Of a stretch of 64,000 bases of DNA, positions 1 through 8,109 are shown one piece after another (the first letter of the stretch is position 1; each line of letters begins with the position of its first letter). This stretch comes from Paenibacillus montanisoli (GTDB taxonomy: Bacteria; Bacillota; Bacilli; Paenibacillales; Paenibacillaceae). Location of the stretch: positions 372,001-436,000 of the forward strand of contig NZ_QLUW01000002.1 in the NCBI RefSeq assembly GCF_003268025.1, written 5' to 3'. The notes below the pieces were generated by a model. It was not told the DNA's origin and did not search any database. It saw nothing but the letters and a program-made list of their open reading frames with translations. The translations under genes were made by a program, and so were the position numbers.

Positions 1-1102
1 CGATGAACGGATACCGTTCCCCTTTCGTGCCATAGAACAAGATATCCGTAATATGCGGCGGAAGATCCTTGAACGGCGTGTCCAAGCTAAAGCCGTAATG
101 CTTGGATAGGCTATGGATAATCATATTGCGCCAGGCTTTCGGATTACGCAAGTTGTAAATCCGCTCGTTCAACGCTCCCTTGCGGAGACTTCGTTCACGG
201 TTGGCGATCATCAGTTCCGGCTGGGCGTATTTGTACGACCCGATGCCTAGACAAGTTCTGCATGCGCTTTCCGGGTCGTTGAACGAAAAGTAATAGGGCT
301 GCAGTTCGCCTGCGGAGATATGATGATCTGGACAAGCAAAGCCCGCATAGAACTGACGAAGGACCTTCTCGGTCACTTTCTCTCCGCTTGGCACGAAATG
401 CAAAAAACCTTCGCCAATCTTCAATCCCTGTTCGATGGACAAGACGAGCTGCTTGTAAATATCCTTCTTCACTTTAAACGTATCTATGAGGACCTCGAGC
501 TCATGCGGCGAGTGCTCGTCGATTTCGATGCGATCGCTGGTATCGTGCATAACGCCGTCGATTTTGAACCTGCGATACCCCTTGCTGCGAATCTCATCGA
601 ATAGAAAGTTGTAATCCTCTCCGAAGATTTTACTAACCGGCGCATAGATCTCAATGGTCGAGCCAGGCAGCTGCTTGAGTATATGCTCAGCGATCTGGGC
701 AGGCGACTTCGCCTCGAGCTCCGCTTCGCACCTCGGGCAGTGCGGTACGCCGATGGTAGCGAACAGCAGTCTGACGAAGTCGTACACGTCGGACATCGTA
801 CCTACGGTCGAGCGCGGATTCGGCGTGCCCGTCTTCTGCTCGATTGAAACGACGGGCGACAGACCGTAGACAAAGTCGACGTCAGGCTTCTTGAGCTGGG
901 TAATATACCGCTTGGCATACGAGGAAGATAAGGATTCCATAAACCTCCGCTGTCCTTCGCCGAATATGACGTCGAATGCAAGCGAAGACTTGCCTGAACC
1001 GCTTACGCCGGTAATGACCGTCAGCTTCTCCCGCGGTATGTCGACGGAGATGTTGCGCAAATTATTTTCGCGGGCGCCGCGAATCGAAATCGTCTGTCTC
1101 AC
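1..1102 (-). CDS. uvrA: UvrA-like excinuclease ABC subunit A, N-terminal part (runs off the window)
   Basis: The 367 codons seen are the N-terminal part of a UvrA-family ATPase, the damage-recognition subunit of nucleotide excision repair. The product begins [17 protein letters not shown], carries the Walker A loop GVSGSGKS near residue 35 and the family motif NPRSTVGT, and reaches the first zinc-finger module. There the usual CxxC pair is CPDH (about residue 255), followed by CRTC, so the zinc ligands would be C/H/C/C. Wording such as [20 protein letters not shown] is closer to the UvrA paralogues sometimes called UvrA2 than to housekeeping UvrA. The GTG start follows directly on the TGA of the nucleotidyltransferase gene (TGAGTG), so the two are probably translationally coupled. 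The 3' end lies outside the window. Confidence 0.9.
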   Translation of the reverse strand, partial: MRQTISIRGARENNLRNISVDIPREKLTVITGVSGSGKSSLAFDVIFGEGQRRFMESLSSSYAKRYITQLKKPDVDFVYGLSPVVSIEQKTGTPNPRSTVGTMSDVYDFVRLLFATIGVPHCPRCEAELEAKSPAQIAEHILKQLPGSTIEIYAPVSKIFGEDYNFLFDEIRSKGYRRFKIDGVMHDTSDRIEIDEHSPHELEVLIDTFKVKKDIYKQLVLSIEQGLKIGEGFLHFVPSGEKVTEKVLRQFYAGFACPDHHISAGELQPYYFSFNDPESACRTCLGIGSYKYAQPELMIANRERSLRKGALNERIYNLRNPKAWRNMIIHSLSKHYGFSLDTPFKDLPPHITDILFYGTKGERYPFI

Positions 1103-2035
1103 TCAAAAAAACCCCTTCCCGTCGAAATAAGCCAGCTCCTCCACCTCGATTCGGCTGCGCGGCGTCAGCTTAAGCGATGAGGAAGCGCGGTGAATGTAGC
1201 CTTTCTGCGCGAGCCACTCGCAGCCGTGCACGATCAGCATGTCCTCCATCTTGTACCGGTTCTTCAAATGCTGCATCATCTCCGAGAACGAGCGGATATC
1301 ATTCTCTTCACGCAAGTAGTCGTACACCAGCTTAAATAGACGTTCATGACGCTCGGCTAAATAGTTATCTGCGCGCCGCACGGCCTCTGTCATGCCGTCT
1401 ATCGTTTTGGGAGCTTCGATCAGTTCCGAATACATGGATCGGAAAAATTCCGGATTGTACTTCAGTGCCTGTTGAATGACTTCCCTTGTCGGAATATCAA
1501 GGTTCAGCATAACCTCAATCTGGGCAAGCGCTTCCAATGTTTTCATCAGCCAAACGAAGCTGTATACCGGATCCCTCTTGACGACAATCCACTTCTCCGC
1601 CTTCTCCAAGGAGGTTAGTGCCCAAGAAGCAGTCTGAATCAGTTGAATGTCAAGATCCCGTTCCCCAACATGCCTAAGCCGATCGTAAATGTCCTTAATG
1701 GCCGCATCATGACAGAACATCATGGTGCTCTTATATAAATAGGAGTGGAAGAAGCCCGTCTGCAGAGAGCGCTCCATGTTCTGCTTGAAGTTCTGCCGAT
1801 TGGTAACATTGGCCGAAATGCAAATCCCGTTCTCGACAAGCATAAACGACGCATATGGACGCTTATCCTCATCCACAACGATCGTCATGTCGATATCCGA
1901 CTTCTCCCATACCTGATCATAGGACAGGCTTCCGCCAACGAACGCGGCGATGACTTTATTGTCGCTGCGAAGCTTGTCCGTAATCCGATCGAGCGCCGAC
2001 CGGAAAATCTCTTGAACCTCAGCTTGATTCATCAT
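1103..2035 (-). CDS. Nucleotidyltransferase-domain protein
   Basis: 310-residue soluble protein with a Pol-beta-type nucleotidyltransferase core near the N-terminus: GGSLSYDQVWEKSDIDM gives the GGS helix and a DxD metal pair. The rest is helical and may form a substrate-binding or winged-helix domain. Such proteins transfer nucleotides to antibiotics, proteins or RNA; the acceptor here cannot be read from sequence. I chose the ATG at 2035 because AAGGGG sits 6 nt upstream; earlier in-frame starts (2053, 2077) lack this. It is first in a two-gene operon with the UvrA-like gene, behind a good promoter. Confidence 0.8.
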   Translation of the reverse strand: MMNQAEVQEIFRSALDRITDKLRSDNKVIAAFVGGSLSYDQVWEKSDIDMTIVVDEDKRPYASFMLVENGICISANVTNRQNFKQNMERSLQTGFFHSYLYKSTMMFCHDAAIKDIYDRLRHVGERDLDIQLIQTASWALTSLEKAEKWIVVKRDPVYSFVWLMKTLEALAQIEVMLNLDIPTREVIQQALKYNPEFFRSMYSELIEAPKTIDGMTEAVRRADNYLAERHERLFKLVYDYLREENDIRSFSEMMQHLKNRYKMEDMLIVHGCEWLAQKGYIHRASSSLKLTPRSRIEVEELAYFDGKGFF

Positions 2036-2076
2036 CCGATTCCCCTTAGCCATGGTTATCTTTACAAGTAATTCCA

Positions 2077-2106
2077 ATTATAGCGTACGTACGTTCCCGT
2101 TGTAAA
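2077..2106 (-). promoter_or_regulatory. Sigma-A-type promoter of the nucleotidyltransferase-uvrA operon
   Basis: On the minus strand TTTACA (2106-2101) and a perfect TATAAT (2082-2077) are separated by 18 nt, about 40 nt upstream of the chosen start. Confidence 0.6.
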
Positions 2107-2137
2107 CAACTATATTCACAACCAATAAGAAACAAAG

Positions 2138-2161
2138 AAACCCGCCGGTAACGGCAGGTTT
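2138..2161 (-). terminator. Rho-independent terminator after the phosphatase gene
   Basis: A GC-rich hairpin (GAAACCTGCCG / CGGCGGGTTTC on the minus strand) follows the phosphatase stop codon by a few bases and leads into TTTGTTTCTT. Confidence 0.75.
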
Positions 2162-2166
2162 CAAGA

Positions 2167-2601
2167 TTATTTCTTATACAATTTATGCAGCGCTTCTCTC
2201 TGCGGAGGCTTGATGTTGATCCGGGAACGGATGGCAGCCGCCTTCTCTTCCGCTTCGGCCAAACCTTGCGCTTGTCCTAGCTCAATCAGCGTTCCGACTG
2301 CTACGACACCCGTTCTGCCGCCGCCGCCCGCGCAGTGAAAAGCGACCTTCTTGCCGTTCTCATAGGCGCTGACGACCTCTTCAATCGCCTGCCGAAACAG
2401 CAAATGGTCATCCGGCGAATTGTCGCCAAGCGGAATCCGAATCCATTCCACCTCCGCGCCGTCATATGCGCAGCCGGTTGATTCGGCACGCAAGTCGACG
2501 ACGACGTCAACGTCTTCGTTCTTGACCATTGCTTCCACGTCCGCGGCGCCGCCCATAAAGATCCGGTCATGGATTAAAGCTTGGTAATTTTTCTCTGACA
2601 T
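2167..2601 (-). CDS. Dual-specificity/tyrosine phosphatase-like protein
   Basis: 144-residue cysteine-dependent phosphatase. The P-loop HCAGGGGRTG fits HCx5R(S/T), with nucleophile Cys90 and phosphate-binding Arg96; Asp60 (PLGDNSPD) is a plausible general acid. It lies in the dual-specificity phosphatase superfamily and is cytoplasmic (no signal peptide). The substrate is unknown. ATG at 2601 follows GAGGAAGGAG by about 10 nt. The gene stands alone between terminators. Confidence 0.8.
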   Translation of the reverse strand: MSEKNYQALIHDRIFMGGAADVEAMVKNEDVDVVVDLRAESTGCAYDGAEVEWIRIPLGDNSPDDHLLFRQAIEEVVSAYENGKKVAFHCAGGGGRTGVVAVGTLIELGQAQGLAEAEEKAAAIRSRINIKPPQREALHKLYKK

Positions 2602-2686
2602 TGGAATGAAGCTCCTTCCTCGAAGATAATGCAATCCCTTTCCATGTTATATGAACCGGCATCCTAGATACAAGGCCTAACACTAA

Positions 2687-2717
2687 AAGCCAGGATCCTC
2701 CGGAAGGCTCCTGGCTT
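2687..2717 (-). terminator. Terminator after the Xre-repeat gene
   Basis: AAGCCAGGA and TCCTGGCTT form a 9-bp stem with a 13-nt loop; on the minus strand it is followed by TTTTAGTG, just downstream of the stop at 2728. Confidence 0.7.
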
Positions 2718-2727
2718 AATGAATTGC

Positions 2728-3717
2728 TTAAGTACGAGACAGCGACTTTTCCAGCATGCCGCGAATCAACCGCTCCAGCGAATCTTTGCGGATGAACGGC
2801 GCCAAGCCGGAGAGGACATCGGCGCTCAAATGACCTGATTTCACTTGATCCAAAAGCTTCTCAATCGTTTCAGCGGATAAGAAAGGGGCAAGCGCAAGCA
2901 CGCGTTTGGCATCCAAGCTGCCTTCTACGACCCGATCGGCCAGTCGGTTTAGCGTTTCTTGGCTGATAAACGGCGCCAAAGATTGAACGGCATCCCAATC
3001 GGTCGTTCCTTGTTCCGCTTGCATAACAAGCCTGTCAATTTGCTCGGGCGCCATGAAAGGAGCCAGCCCTGAGAGCTGCCGCATATCCAGCTTGCCTGCT
3101 TCTACTTTATCGATGAGCCGGGCCAACGAAGATTGACTGATAAAAGGGGCCAATCCATTAATGATCGATGAATCAAGTTGTCCCTCTTCCACGTAACCGA
3201 GCATTTCGTCAATTGTTTCGCTGCTCAGAAACGGCGCCAATTGCAAAATCGCCTGCATGCTTGGGTGGGAATCATCTGCGCTCTCCGTTTGGCCGGCTTC
3301 CTCTTGCGACCCGTCATCGACTGAATCAGCCATCTCGATATTCTCTTCTGCATCGATGCCAACATCCGCATCTTCATTTACATTTACATCTACATCAACA
3401 TCAACATCTACATCAACATCAACATCTACATCAACATTTACATTTGCATCAGCGCCAATTCCCGTTGATGCCGGTTCAACCGCAGCGGCCACCTGCGCAA
3501 GCACAATTCGTTTCTCGCCCGCAAGCAGCTCATCGATCGTCGTGCCGAAGAGCTGGCTGATCGCCGGAAGCAGACTGATATCGGGCAGCGATTCGCCGCG
3601 CTCCCATTTCGATACCGCTTGATGGCTCAAGCTTAAACGCTCGGCGAACTCCGCCTGCGTCATTCCTTTTTCTTTTCTAAGACTTGAGATGAATGCTCCG
3701 ATCTTCCGCATATCCAT
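2728..3717 (-). CDS. Xre-family regulator with Val-Asp tract and six 29-residue repeats
   Basis: 329 residues in three parts. Residues 3-70 are a classic Xre/Cro helix-turn-helix (MTQAEFAERLSLSHQAVSKWERG). Residues about 90-125 are an acidic low-complexity linker of alternating Val/Asp/Asn. Residues about 160-329 are six head-to-tail units of about 29 residues, each starting LAPF(L/I/M) and continuing with an amphipathic helix and a G/S-x-L-D turn. I do not recognise the repeat domain; its regularity suggests a small helical solenoid for protein binding or oligomerisation. The ATG at 3717 has GGAGG 9 nt upstream. A perfect 14-bp palindrome upstream suggests autoregulation. Function unknown beyond DNA binding. 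Confidence 0.85.
   Translation of the reverse strand: MDMRKIGAFISSLRKEKGMTQAEFAERLSLSHQAVSKWERGESLPDISLLPAISQLFGTTIDELLAGEKRIVLAQVAAAVEPASTGIGADANVNVDVDVDVDVDVDVDVDVNVNEDADVGIDAEENIEMADSVDDGSQEEAGQTESADDSHPSMQAILQLAPFLSSETIDEMLGYVEEGQLDSSIINGLAPFISQSSLARLIDKVEAGKLDMRQLSGLAPFMAPEQIDRLVMQAEQGTTDWDAVQSLAPFISQETLNRLADRVVEGSLDAKRVLALAPFLSAETIEKLLDQVKSGHLSADVLSGLAPFIRKDSLERLIRGMLEKSLSRT
3374..3450. repeat. In-frame 18-bp tandem repeat (minisatellite) in the Xre gene
   Basis: On the plus strand the unit ACATCTACATCAACATCA recurs about three times and is flanked by degenerate ACATTT and ACATCC units. It encodes the alternating Val-Asp tract. Each 18-bp unit is six codons, so slippage would change linker length without breaking the frame. 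Confidence 0.85.
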
Positions 3718-3745
3718 GATTGGTCGCCTCCACTTGCATCATTGT

Positions 3746-3759
3746 ACAGTGCGCACTGT
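3746..3759. promoter_or_regulatory. 14-bp palindrome upstream of the Xre gene, candidate operator
   Basis: ACAGTGCGCACTGT is a perfect palindrome about 30 nt before the Xre gene start; on the minus strand it overlaps a -10-like TACAAT. Two direct copies of CAGTTGAA (3805-3812 and 3830-3837) with intervening TTCAACC lie further upstream. Confidence 0.45.
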
Positions 3760-3905
3760 CTGGAATCAGAATAGCACGATGGGTTGCCCTACTCTATCAA
3801 TAGTCAGTTGAACAACGAGATTCAACCGACAGTTGAATGGCGGCGGCGTTCGTCCACTGCTCGAGTATAGCATACGGCCGCCAATTGTGGCTTCAACGAA
3901 AAAAA

Positions 3906-3936
3906 AGCTGTTAAGCTAATGATTAGCTTAACAGCT
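3906..3936 (-). terminator. Terminator overlapping the stop of the MFS gene
   Basis: A 15-bp near-perfect inverted repeat (AGCTGTTAAGCTAAT / ATTAGCTTAACAGCT) contains the MFS stop codon and runs into eight T residues on the minus strand. Confidence 0.85.
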
Positions 3937-5237
3937 CCTTCTCTTTGCTTCTGACCAAGCCGGCCCTTCCATACTTAGCCGAACTTGCGCTCAGCATCGT
4001 CTTGCCTGCCGTAAACGCGACGCCAAGCAGAGCCAAGCCCATGAACACGCTGAAGCCGTATTGCTCCAACCATGCAGGCATGAATGTCAGTTTGTGATAA
4101 ATTTCGCCGCCCAATATCGGACCGAGAAAACCGGTAAAGCCGGTGAGCGCCGCATATACAGCCACGTAGATCGACCGTTCGGAGCCGGGCGCTTCTTCAA
4201 TCGTGAAATTGAAGGTCAACTGCGTAAAGCCGCCAGTCCCGATCCCCAGCAAAATATGAACGACGATCAACACCGGAATCGCCGGCAACCACGCGATCCC
4301 TCCCCAGCACAAACAGGAAGCAGCAATGATCGGCAGCGTCCAGAACAGCATGCGTTTGGTGCCGTATTTGGCATTCAGATTGCCCCATACATAGTAACTG
4401 ATCATCATGACGATCATCTGAATCGTAGTAATGACCGAAACCCACTGGATGCTTACATGGATGACGTCCAGCATGGCATACGAGAACAGCGGAACCGCCA
4501 GATTCTGCAGAAAGATCCATAAGGCCAGAAATACCGAGGCGCGCCTAAAGGAACGGTCGCGCAGCGGCTTCACCAGCAGCTTCAGCTTCTGGGACTCCAT
4601 TGATTTCTCAATCGGGATGTTCGGGTAATGGAACAGATGATATCCGTTCCACAACATGCATACCGCCGCTAACGCATAGAGAATGATGAACCCCGTCTCT
4701 TTCGAAAAATACTCCAGCAGCTGGCCGCCAACCAAAACGGCAGCCGCTCCGATTCCGCCGACTATCATGTTGCGGATGCCCATATATCGTCCGCGCACTT
4801 GAGCTGGGACCATATCTCCGATCAAGGAGGCCCAGATGACGCCTGCTATATTGGAACACAAATATGAAAGCAGGTATAGCACGATAAACGTATACACCCA
4901 ATAGCTCTGCGGCAGCACGAACGGAATTAGTCCCGTCAATACCCATAGCAGCCGGTACAGCACGCCATAGCCAAGCACGTATGCTCTGCGGTTATCCACA
5001 TTGTGCGTGACGATCGCCGTAAAGATTTGCGCGAGGTTGGCAAAAGCCGGAATCGCGAGCGCGAAACCGATTTGCGCCGAAGTTGCTCCCAGAATGGAGC
5101 ATGAAACCGGTCAAGAACGGTCCCCCGATCAAGCTGGCCAACAGCACGCCCGAAATTCCTTCGTTCGTAATGACCTTCAAGTATTTACGACCGTTCGAAT
5201 CTTTCCTTCTCTTCATGAAAAGCTGCGTTCCATTCAT
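3923..5237 (-). pseudogene. MFS transporter gene interrupted by a one-base frameshift
   Basis: Two reading frames join into one 12-helix major facilitator of about 437 residues. The first frame (ATG at 5237, AGAGGGA about 7 nt upstream) encodes a start and first helix through GGPFLTGFMLH. It then passes out of frame at 5091-5096, where minus-strand CATTCTGGG would continue as CAT CTG GGA if one T were absent. The second frame then reads LGATSAQIGFALAIPAF and continues to the stop at 3923. The downstream part alone could start only at a GTG (4999) with no good ribosome site and would lack two helices. It resembles MFS proteins with the GDMVPAQVRGRYMG loop. Either a true recent pseudogene or a sequencing error; substrate unknown. 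Confidence 0.75.
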
Positions 5238-5343
5238 CTATCTTCCCTCTGTCCGCATGATGTCTTTATAATGTAAACGATCTCTCGCCGTTTGTATACC
5301 ATTTCGCTGACGGCTCCAACGATTACCGCGCCCAATCAGACGG

Positions 5344-5384
5344 CTCCCAAGACTCATATGTATAAACGAATATCCACTTGGGAG
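5344..5384 (+). promoter_or_regulatory. Inverted repeat that can mask the ribosome site of the next small gene
   Basis: CTCCCAAG (5344-5351) and CTTGGGAG (5377-5384) are exact complements across a 25-nt AT-rich loop. The right arm overlaps the GGGAGG ribosome site before the ATG at 5395. Apart from this element and the small gene that follows, I see nothing else in 5238-5762. Confidence 0.4.
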
Positions 5385-5394
5385 GTAGGTTTGG

Positions 5395-5718
5395 ATGGCT
5401 TGCATACGATTTTTGGCGCCTACGATTACGCGTCCGCTTAATAGGAATGACAGGATCGTCATACAAAATTTTTCCGGACAAAATGCCGGCTCCCCTACGA
5501 ACTGCTTTAGCGGCCAGCGACCGATCTTCCTGGCCAACCTATTCCGAAACGGCTCGAGAAAAGCCGCAGTCATCGAATTTATCCCGTTGAATCGAAAGAC
5601 GCTCCCATCCGGACTAAAGCTGACTAACTTCGTTTCGTTGGGATCGTGTACGTTAGGTCCTGAGGCGGTACCGAGATTCCGCGGCAAAATCGTTTCTTGC
5701 TCTTGCGGTACGCAATAA
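5395..5718 (+). CDS. Small hypothetical protein
   Basis: 107 residues, basic, not recognised. Support is positional: GGGAGG lies 9 nt before the ATG, and the TAA stop falls 6 nt before a strong terminator. There is no signal peptide or clear membrane segment; the C-terminus is Ser/Cys-rich (SCSCGTQ). An open frame on the opposite strand (5238-5687) lacks comparable signals. It may be a real small gene or a degraded remnant. Confidence 0.35.
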   Translation: MACIRFLAPTITRPLNRNDRIVIQNFSGQNAGSPTNCFSGQRPIFLANLFRNGSRKAAVIEFIPLNRKTLPSGLKLTNFVSLGSCTLGPEAVPRFRGKIVSCSCGTQ

Positions 5719-5724
5719 AAACGG

Positions 5725-5751
5725 AAGGCTGCCGGGTGGACCGGCAGCCTT
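5725..5751. terminator. Bidirectional terminator
   Basis: AAGGCTGCCGG / CCGGCAGCCTT is an 11-bp perfect stem with a 5-nt loop. It is followed by CTCCTTTTCC on the plus strand and CCGTTTTTA on the minus strand, so it can end both the small plus-strand gene and tag. Confidence 0.85.
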
Positions 5752-5762
5752 CTCCTTTTCCT

Positions 5763-6359
5763 TCAATCGGCATTGGCAAAATCGCAATCGAGCGTATGGT
5801 CGTTCACCATGCCGCAAGCTTGCATGTAAGCGTAACAGATCGTCGAACCGACGAACTTGAAGCCTCGTTTCTTCAGATCCTTGCTCATCGCATCGGACTC
5901 CTTGGTGGTGGCAGGTACCTCGCGGATGTCACGCCAGCGGTTGCGAATCGGCTCGAAGCCGACGAACTGCCAAATATACTTGTCAAAGCTGCCAAATTCC
6001 TCGCAAACCTTCAAGAAGCACTTTGCGTTCGTTATGGCAGCTTGGATCTTTAACCGATTGCGGATGATGCCTTCGTCCTTCATCAGCTCGTCTGCCTTGA
6101 CATCGTCATAAACCGCGATTCTATGCGGATCGAACCCGTCGAAGGCGCGCCGGTACCCCTCCCGCTTCTTCAGCACCGTATACCAGCTCAGCCCGGCCTG
6201 CGCCCCTTCAAGCAGCAGCATTTCGAACAAGAGGCGGTCATCATGGACCGGGACGCCCCATTCATGATCGTGATAATCGATATAGAGCGGGTCCTCATTC
6301 ACCCAGGCGCAGCGCGCGCATGAGGTCGATTTCGCAGCTACAGATGGTTCGGTTTTGAT
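5763..6359 (-). CDS. tag: DNA-3-methyladenine glycosylase I, probable ATC start
   Basis: Base-excision repair enzyme removing 3-methyladenine. The family signatures are clear: PLYIDYHDHEWGVPVHDD, the glycosylase region GLSWYTVLKKREGYR, and KRGFKFVGSTICYAYMQA with NDH near the C-terminus. The conserved family N-terminus RCAWV is encoded upstream of the first conventional start (GTG at 6302), in frame and without a stop. Reading back, the only codon correctly placed behind the perfect AGGAGGG sequence is ATC at 6359-6357 (spacing about 7). I therefore extend the gene to 198 residues with an ATC start; the GTG version (179 residues) would lack the conserved Arg-Cys-Ala-Trp. A decayed ATG start codon is the alternative. 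Confidence 0.85.
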   Translation of the reverse strand: MKTEPSVAAKSTSCARCAWVNEDPLYIDYHDHEWGVPVHDDRLLFEMLLLEGAQAGLSWYTVLKKREGYRRAFDGFDPHRIAVYDDVKADELMKDEGIIRNRLKIQAAITNAKCFLKVCEEFGSFDKYIWQFVGFEPIRNRWRDIREVPATTKESDAMSKDLKKRGFKFVGSTICYAYMQACGMVNDHTLDCDFANAD

Positions 6360-6375
6360 GTCGATCCCTCCTAAT

Positions 6376-6585
6376 TTACATACGCCAGCAAGGCGTGCGT
6401 CGATTTACGGTCGATAACAATGCGAAGCCTTCGGACTTGTAGATGCTGGCTTCCCCGATGCCATGCTCTTCAATGGCTTGCAAACCGTTCGGTTGCTCGT
6501 TCTTCCCGGGCGAGCAGCCCCCAATAACGATAAGTAAGCATATCATGCACGACATGAAAAATACAGCTTTTTCATCAACATCCAA
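6376..6585 (-). CDS. Small lipoprotein, possibly frame-damaged
   Basis: 69 residues with a lipoprotein signal peptide: a hydrophobic stretch at residues 9-20 and lipobox VIGGC (Cys24) followed by SPGKNEQ. The start would be TTG, with AAGAGG about 10 nt upstream. In the next frame the sequence begins MLMKKLYF, a more normal lipoprotein N-terminus, and the last 20 codons read more sensibly in another frame (IVIDRKSTHALLAYVN). The gene may carry one-base losses near 6555 and 6423. It lies directly upstream of tag; the alternate-frame TAG stop overlaps the tag ribosome site. Confidence 0.4.
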   Translation of the reverse strand: MDVDEKAVFFMSCMICLLIVIGGCSPGKNEQPNGLQAIEEHGIGEASIYKSEGFALLSTVNRRTPCWRM

Positions 6586-6637
6586 TCCAATCTACCTCTT
6601 AAACGGGGAATCGCGAAAAAAGTTGCTATCCATAAAA

Positions 6638-6674
6638 AAAAGGCAACCTCGGACGTTATCCAAGATTGCCTTTT
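6638..6674 (-). terminator. Terminator after the amino-acid permease gene
   Basis: AAAAGGCAA ... TTGCCTTTT stem with an inner TTGGA/TCCGA pairing and a long T-run on the minus strand, directly after the stop at 6677. Confidence 0.8.
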
Positions 6675-6676
6675 CG

Positions 6677-8077
6677 TTAATTTGCCCGGCTTCGTCTGAG
6701 CTCGCTGTGCCGATACCCATATACAAAGTAGATGACAAGACCGATCGCAAGCCAGATGCCGAAGCTGATCCAAGTAAGCGCTTTGAGCTGCAGCATCAGA
6801 TACGCGCAGGAGAATGCTCCAAGGATCGGAATGAGCGGGACGAACGGTACTCGGAAGCCGCGCTTGAGATCCGGCTGCGTCCGCCGTAATACGATAACGC
6901 CGAGCGAGACGACGAAAAAGGCGAACAGCGTACCGATATTCGTTAGCTCCGCCAGCCGGTCAAGCGGGACGAAGCCTGCGAAGGTGCCGCCGAGCACGGC
7001 TGTTACCCAGCTGCCGACCATCGGCGTTTGCCGCTTCTGATTGACGGTCGATAGTGCTTTCGGAAGCAAGCCGTCACGGCTCATGGCATAGAACAGCCGC
7101 GTTTGACCGAAGAGCAGGACGAGAAGTACGGTCGTAATCCCGGTAATCGCCCCAAGTGAAATAAAACCGGCAATCCAATCCTGTCCGATATAATCGAGCG
7201 CGAACGAAACCGGATTGCTCACATCCAGCTGCTCATACGGCACTATCCCGGTCAGAATGAGGGACACGATAATGTAGAGAGCCGTACAAATCAGCAGCGA
7301 GGCGATAATGCCGATCGGCATGTCGCGCTGCGGCCGCTTGACTTCTTCGGCGGCGGTCGATACCGCATCAAACCCGATGTAAGCGAAGAAGATCGTAGCT
7401 GCGCCAGCCGCTACCCCGTCAAATCCGAAGGGCATGAAAGGCGTCCAGTTCTCCGGTTTGACATACCGGACCCCGACGCCGATAAACAGGAGCACGACGG
7501 CCACCTTGATGACGACCATGACCATGTTCATGCGGGACGATTCTTTGACGCCTCTGGTCAAAACAAGCGTGATGAGAATGATGATGAGCATCGCCGGCAA
7601 ATCGACGAATGTCCCTTTGTCCGCATTAAACGCGCCTGAAAACGCGAGCGGAAGGTGAATGCCAAACCCATCAAGCAAGCCTTTTAAATAGCCTGACCAG
7701 CCGCTGGCGACCGCAGAGCTGGCTAGCCCGTATTCCAGAATAAGCGCCCATCCGAGGATCCAGGCGATGAATTCACCGAATACCGCATAGCTGTACGTAT
7801 ACGCGCTTCCCGATACCGGCACGCTTGATGCGAACTCTGCATAACAAAGCGCCGTGAATACGCAGGCAAGTCCTGCCAGGATGAAGGAGATGACAAGCGC
7901 GGGCCCCGCATATTTTGCCGCCGCTACGCCTGTCAGCACGAAGATGCCGGTACCGATGACCGCTCCGATGCCAAGCATTGTCAAGTCAAACGCGCCCAGC
8001 GCCTTTTTAAGGCCGACGCCCTTGCCCGACTGTTCTTCCAATAAGGTGGAAATGGATTTTTTGCGAAATAAACTCAT
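6677..8077 (-). CDS. APC-family amino-acid permease (YfnA/CAT type)
   Basis: 466 residues with about 12 transmembrane helices. The first helix holds the APC substrate-binding signature GIGAVIGTGIFVLTG, and a later helix holds FFAYIGFDAVSTAAEEVKRP, typical of the cationic amino-acid transporter/YfnA group. It should import amino acids by cation symport or exchange in the cell membrane. The ATG at 8077 follows AAGGCGG by about 8 nt. It is monocistronic with its own terminator. Substrate not decidable from sequence. Confidence 0.9.
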   Translation of the reverse strand: MSLFRKKSISTLLEEQSGKGVGLKKALGAFDLTMLGIGAVIGTGIFVLTGVAAAKYAGPALVISFILAGLACVFTALCYAEFASSVPVSGSAYTYSYAVFGEFIAWILGWALILEYGLASSAVASGWSGYLKGLLDGFGIHLPLAFSGAFNADKGTFVDLPAMLIIILITLVLTRGVKESSRMNMVMVVIKVAVVLLFIGVGVRYVKPENWTPFMPFGFDGVAAGAATIFFAYIGFDAVSTAAEEVKRPQRDMPIGIIASLLICTALYIIVSLILTGIVPYEQLDVSNPVSFALDYIGQDWIAGFISLGAITGITTVLLVLLFGQTRLFYAMSRDGLLPKALSTVNQKRQTPMVGSWVTAVLGGTFAGFVPLDRLAELTNIGTLFAFFVVSLGVIVLRRTQPDLKRGFRVPFVPLIPILGAFSCAYLMLQLKALTWISFGIWLAIGLVIYFVYGYRHSELRRSRAN

Positions 8078-8109
8078 GATGTGATCCGCCTTTAATTGTT
8101 CGTTATTTA

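Noticed and set aside
3923..4999. Shortened functional MFS protein from the GTG at 4999
   Set aside because: It would lack the first two helices and has no ribosome site; the upstream frame continues the protein after a one-base correction.
5238..5687. Minus-strand frame of 149 codons upstream of the MFS gene
   Set aside because: No ribosome site, no recognisable domain, and it overlaps the better supported small plus-strand gene.
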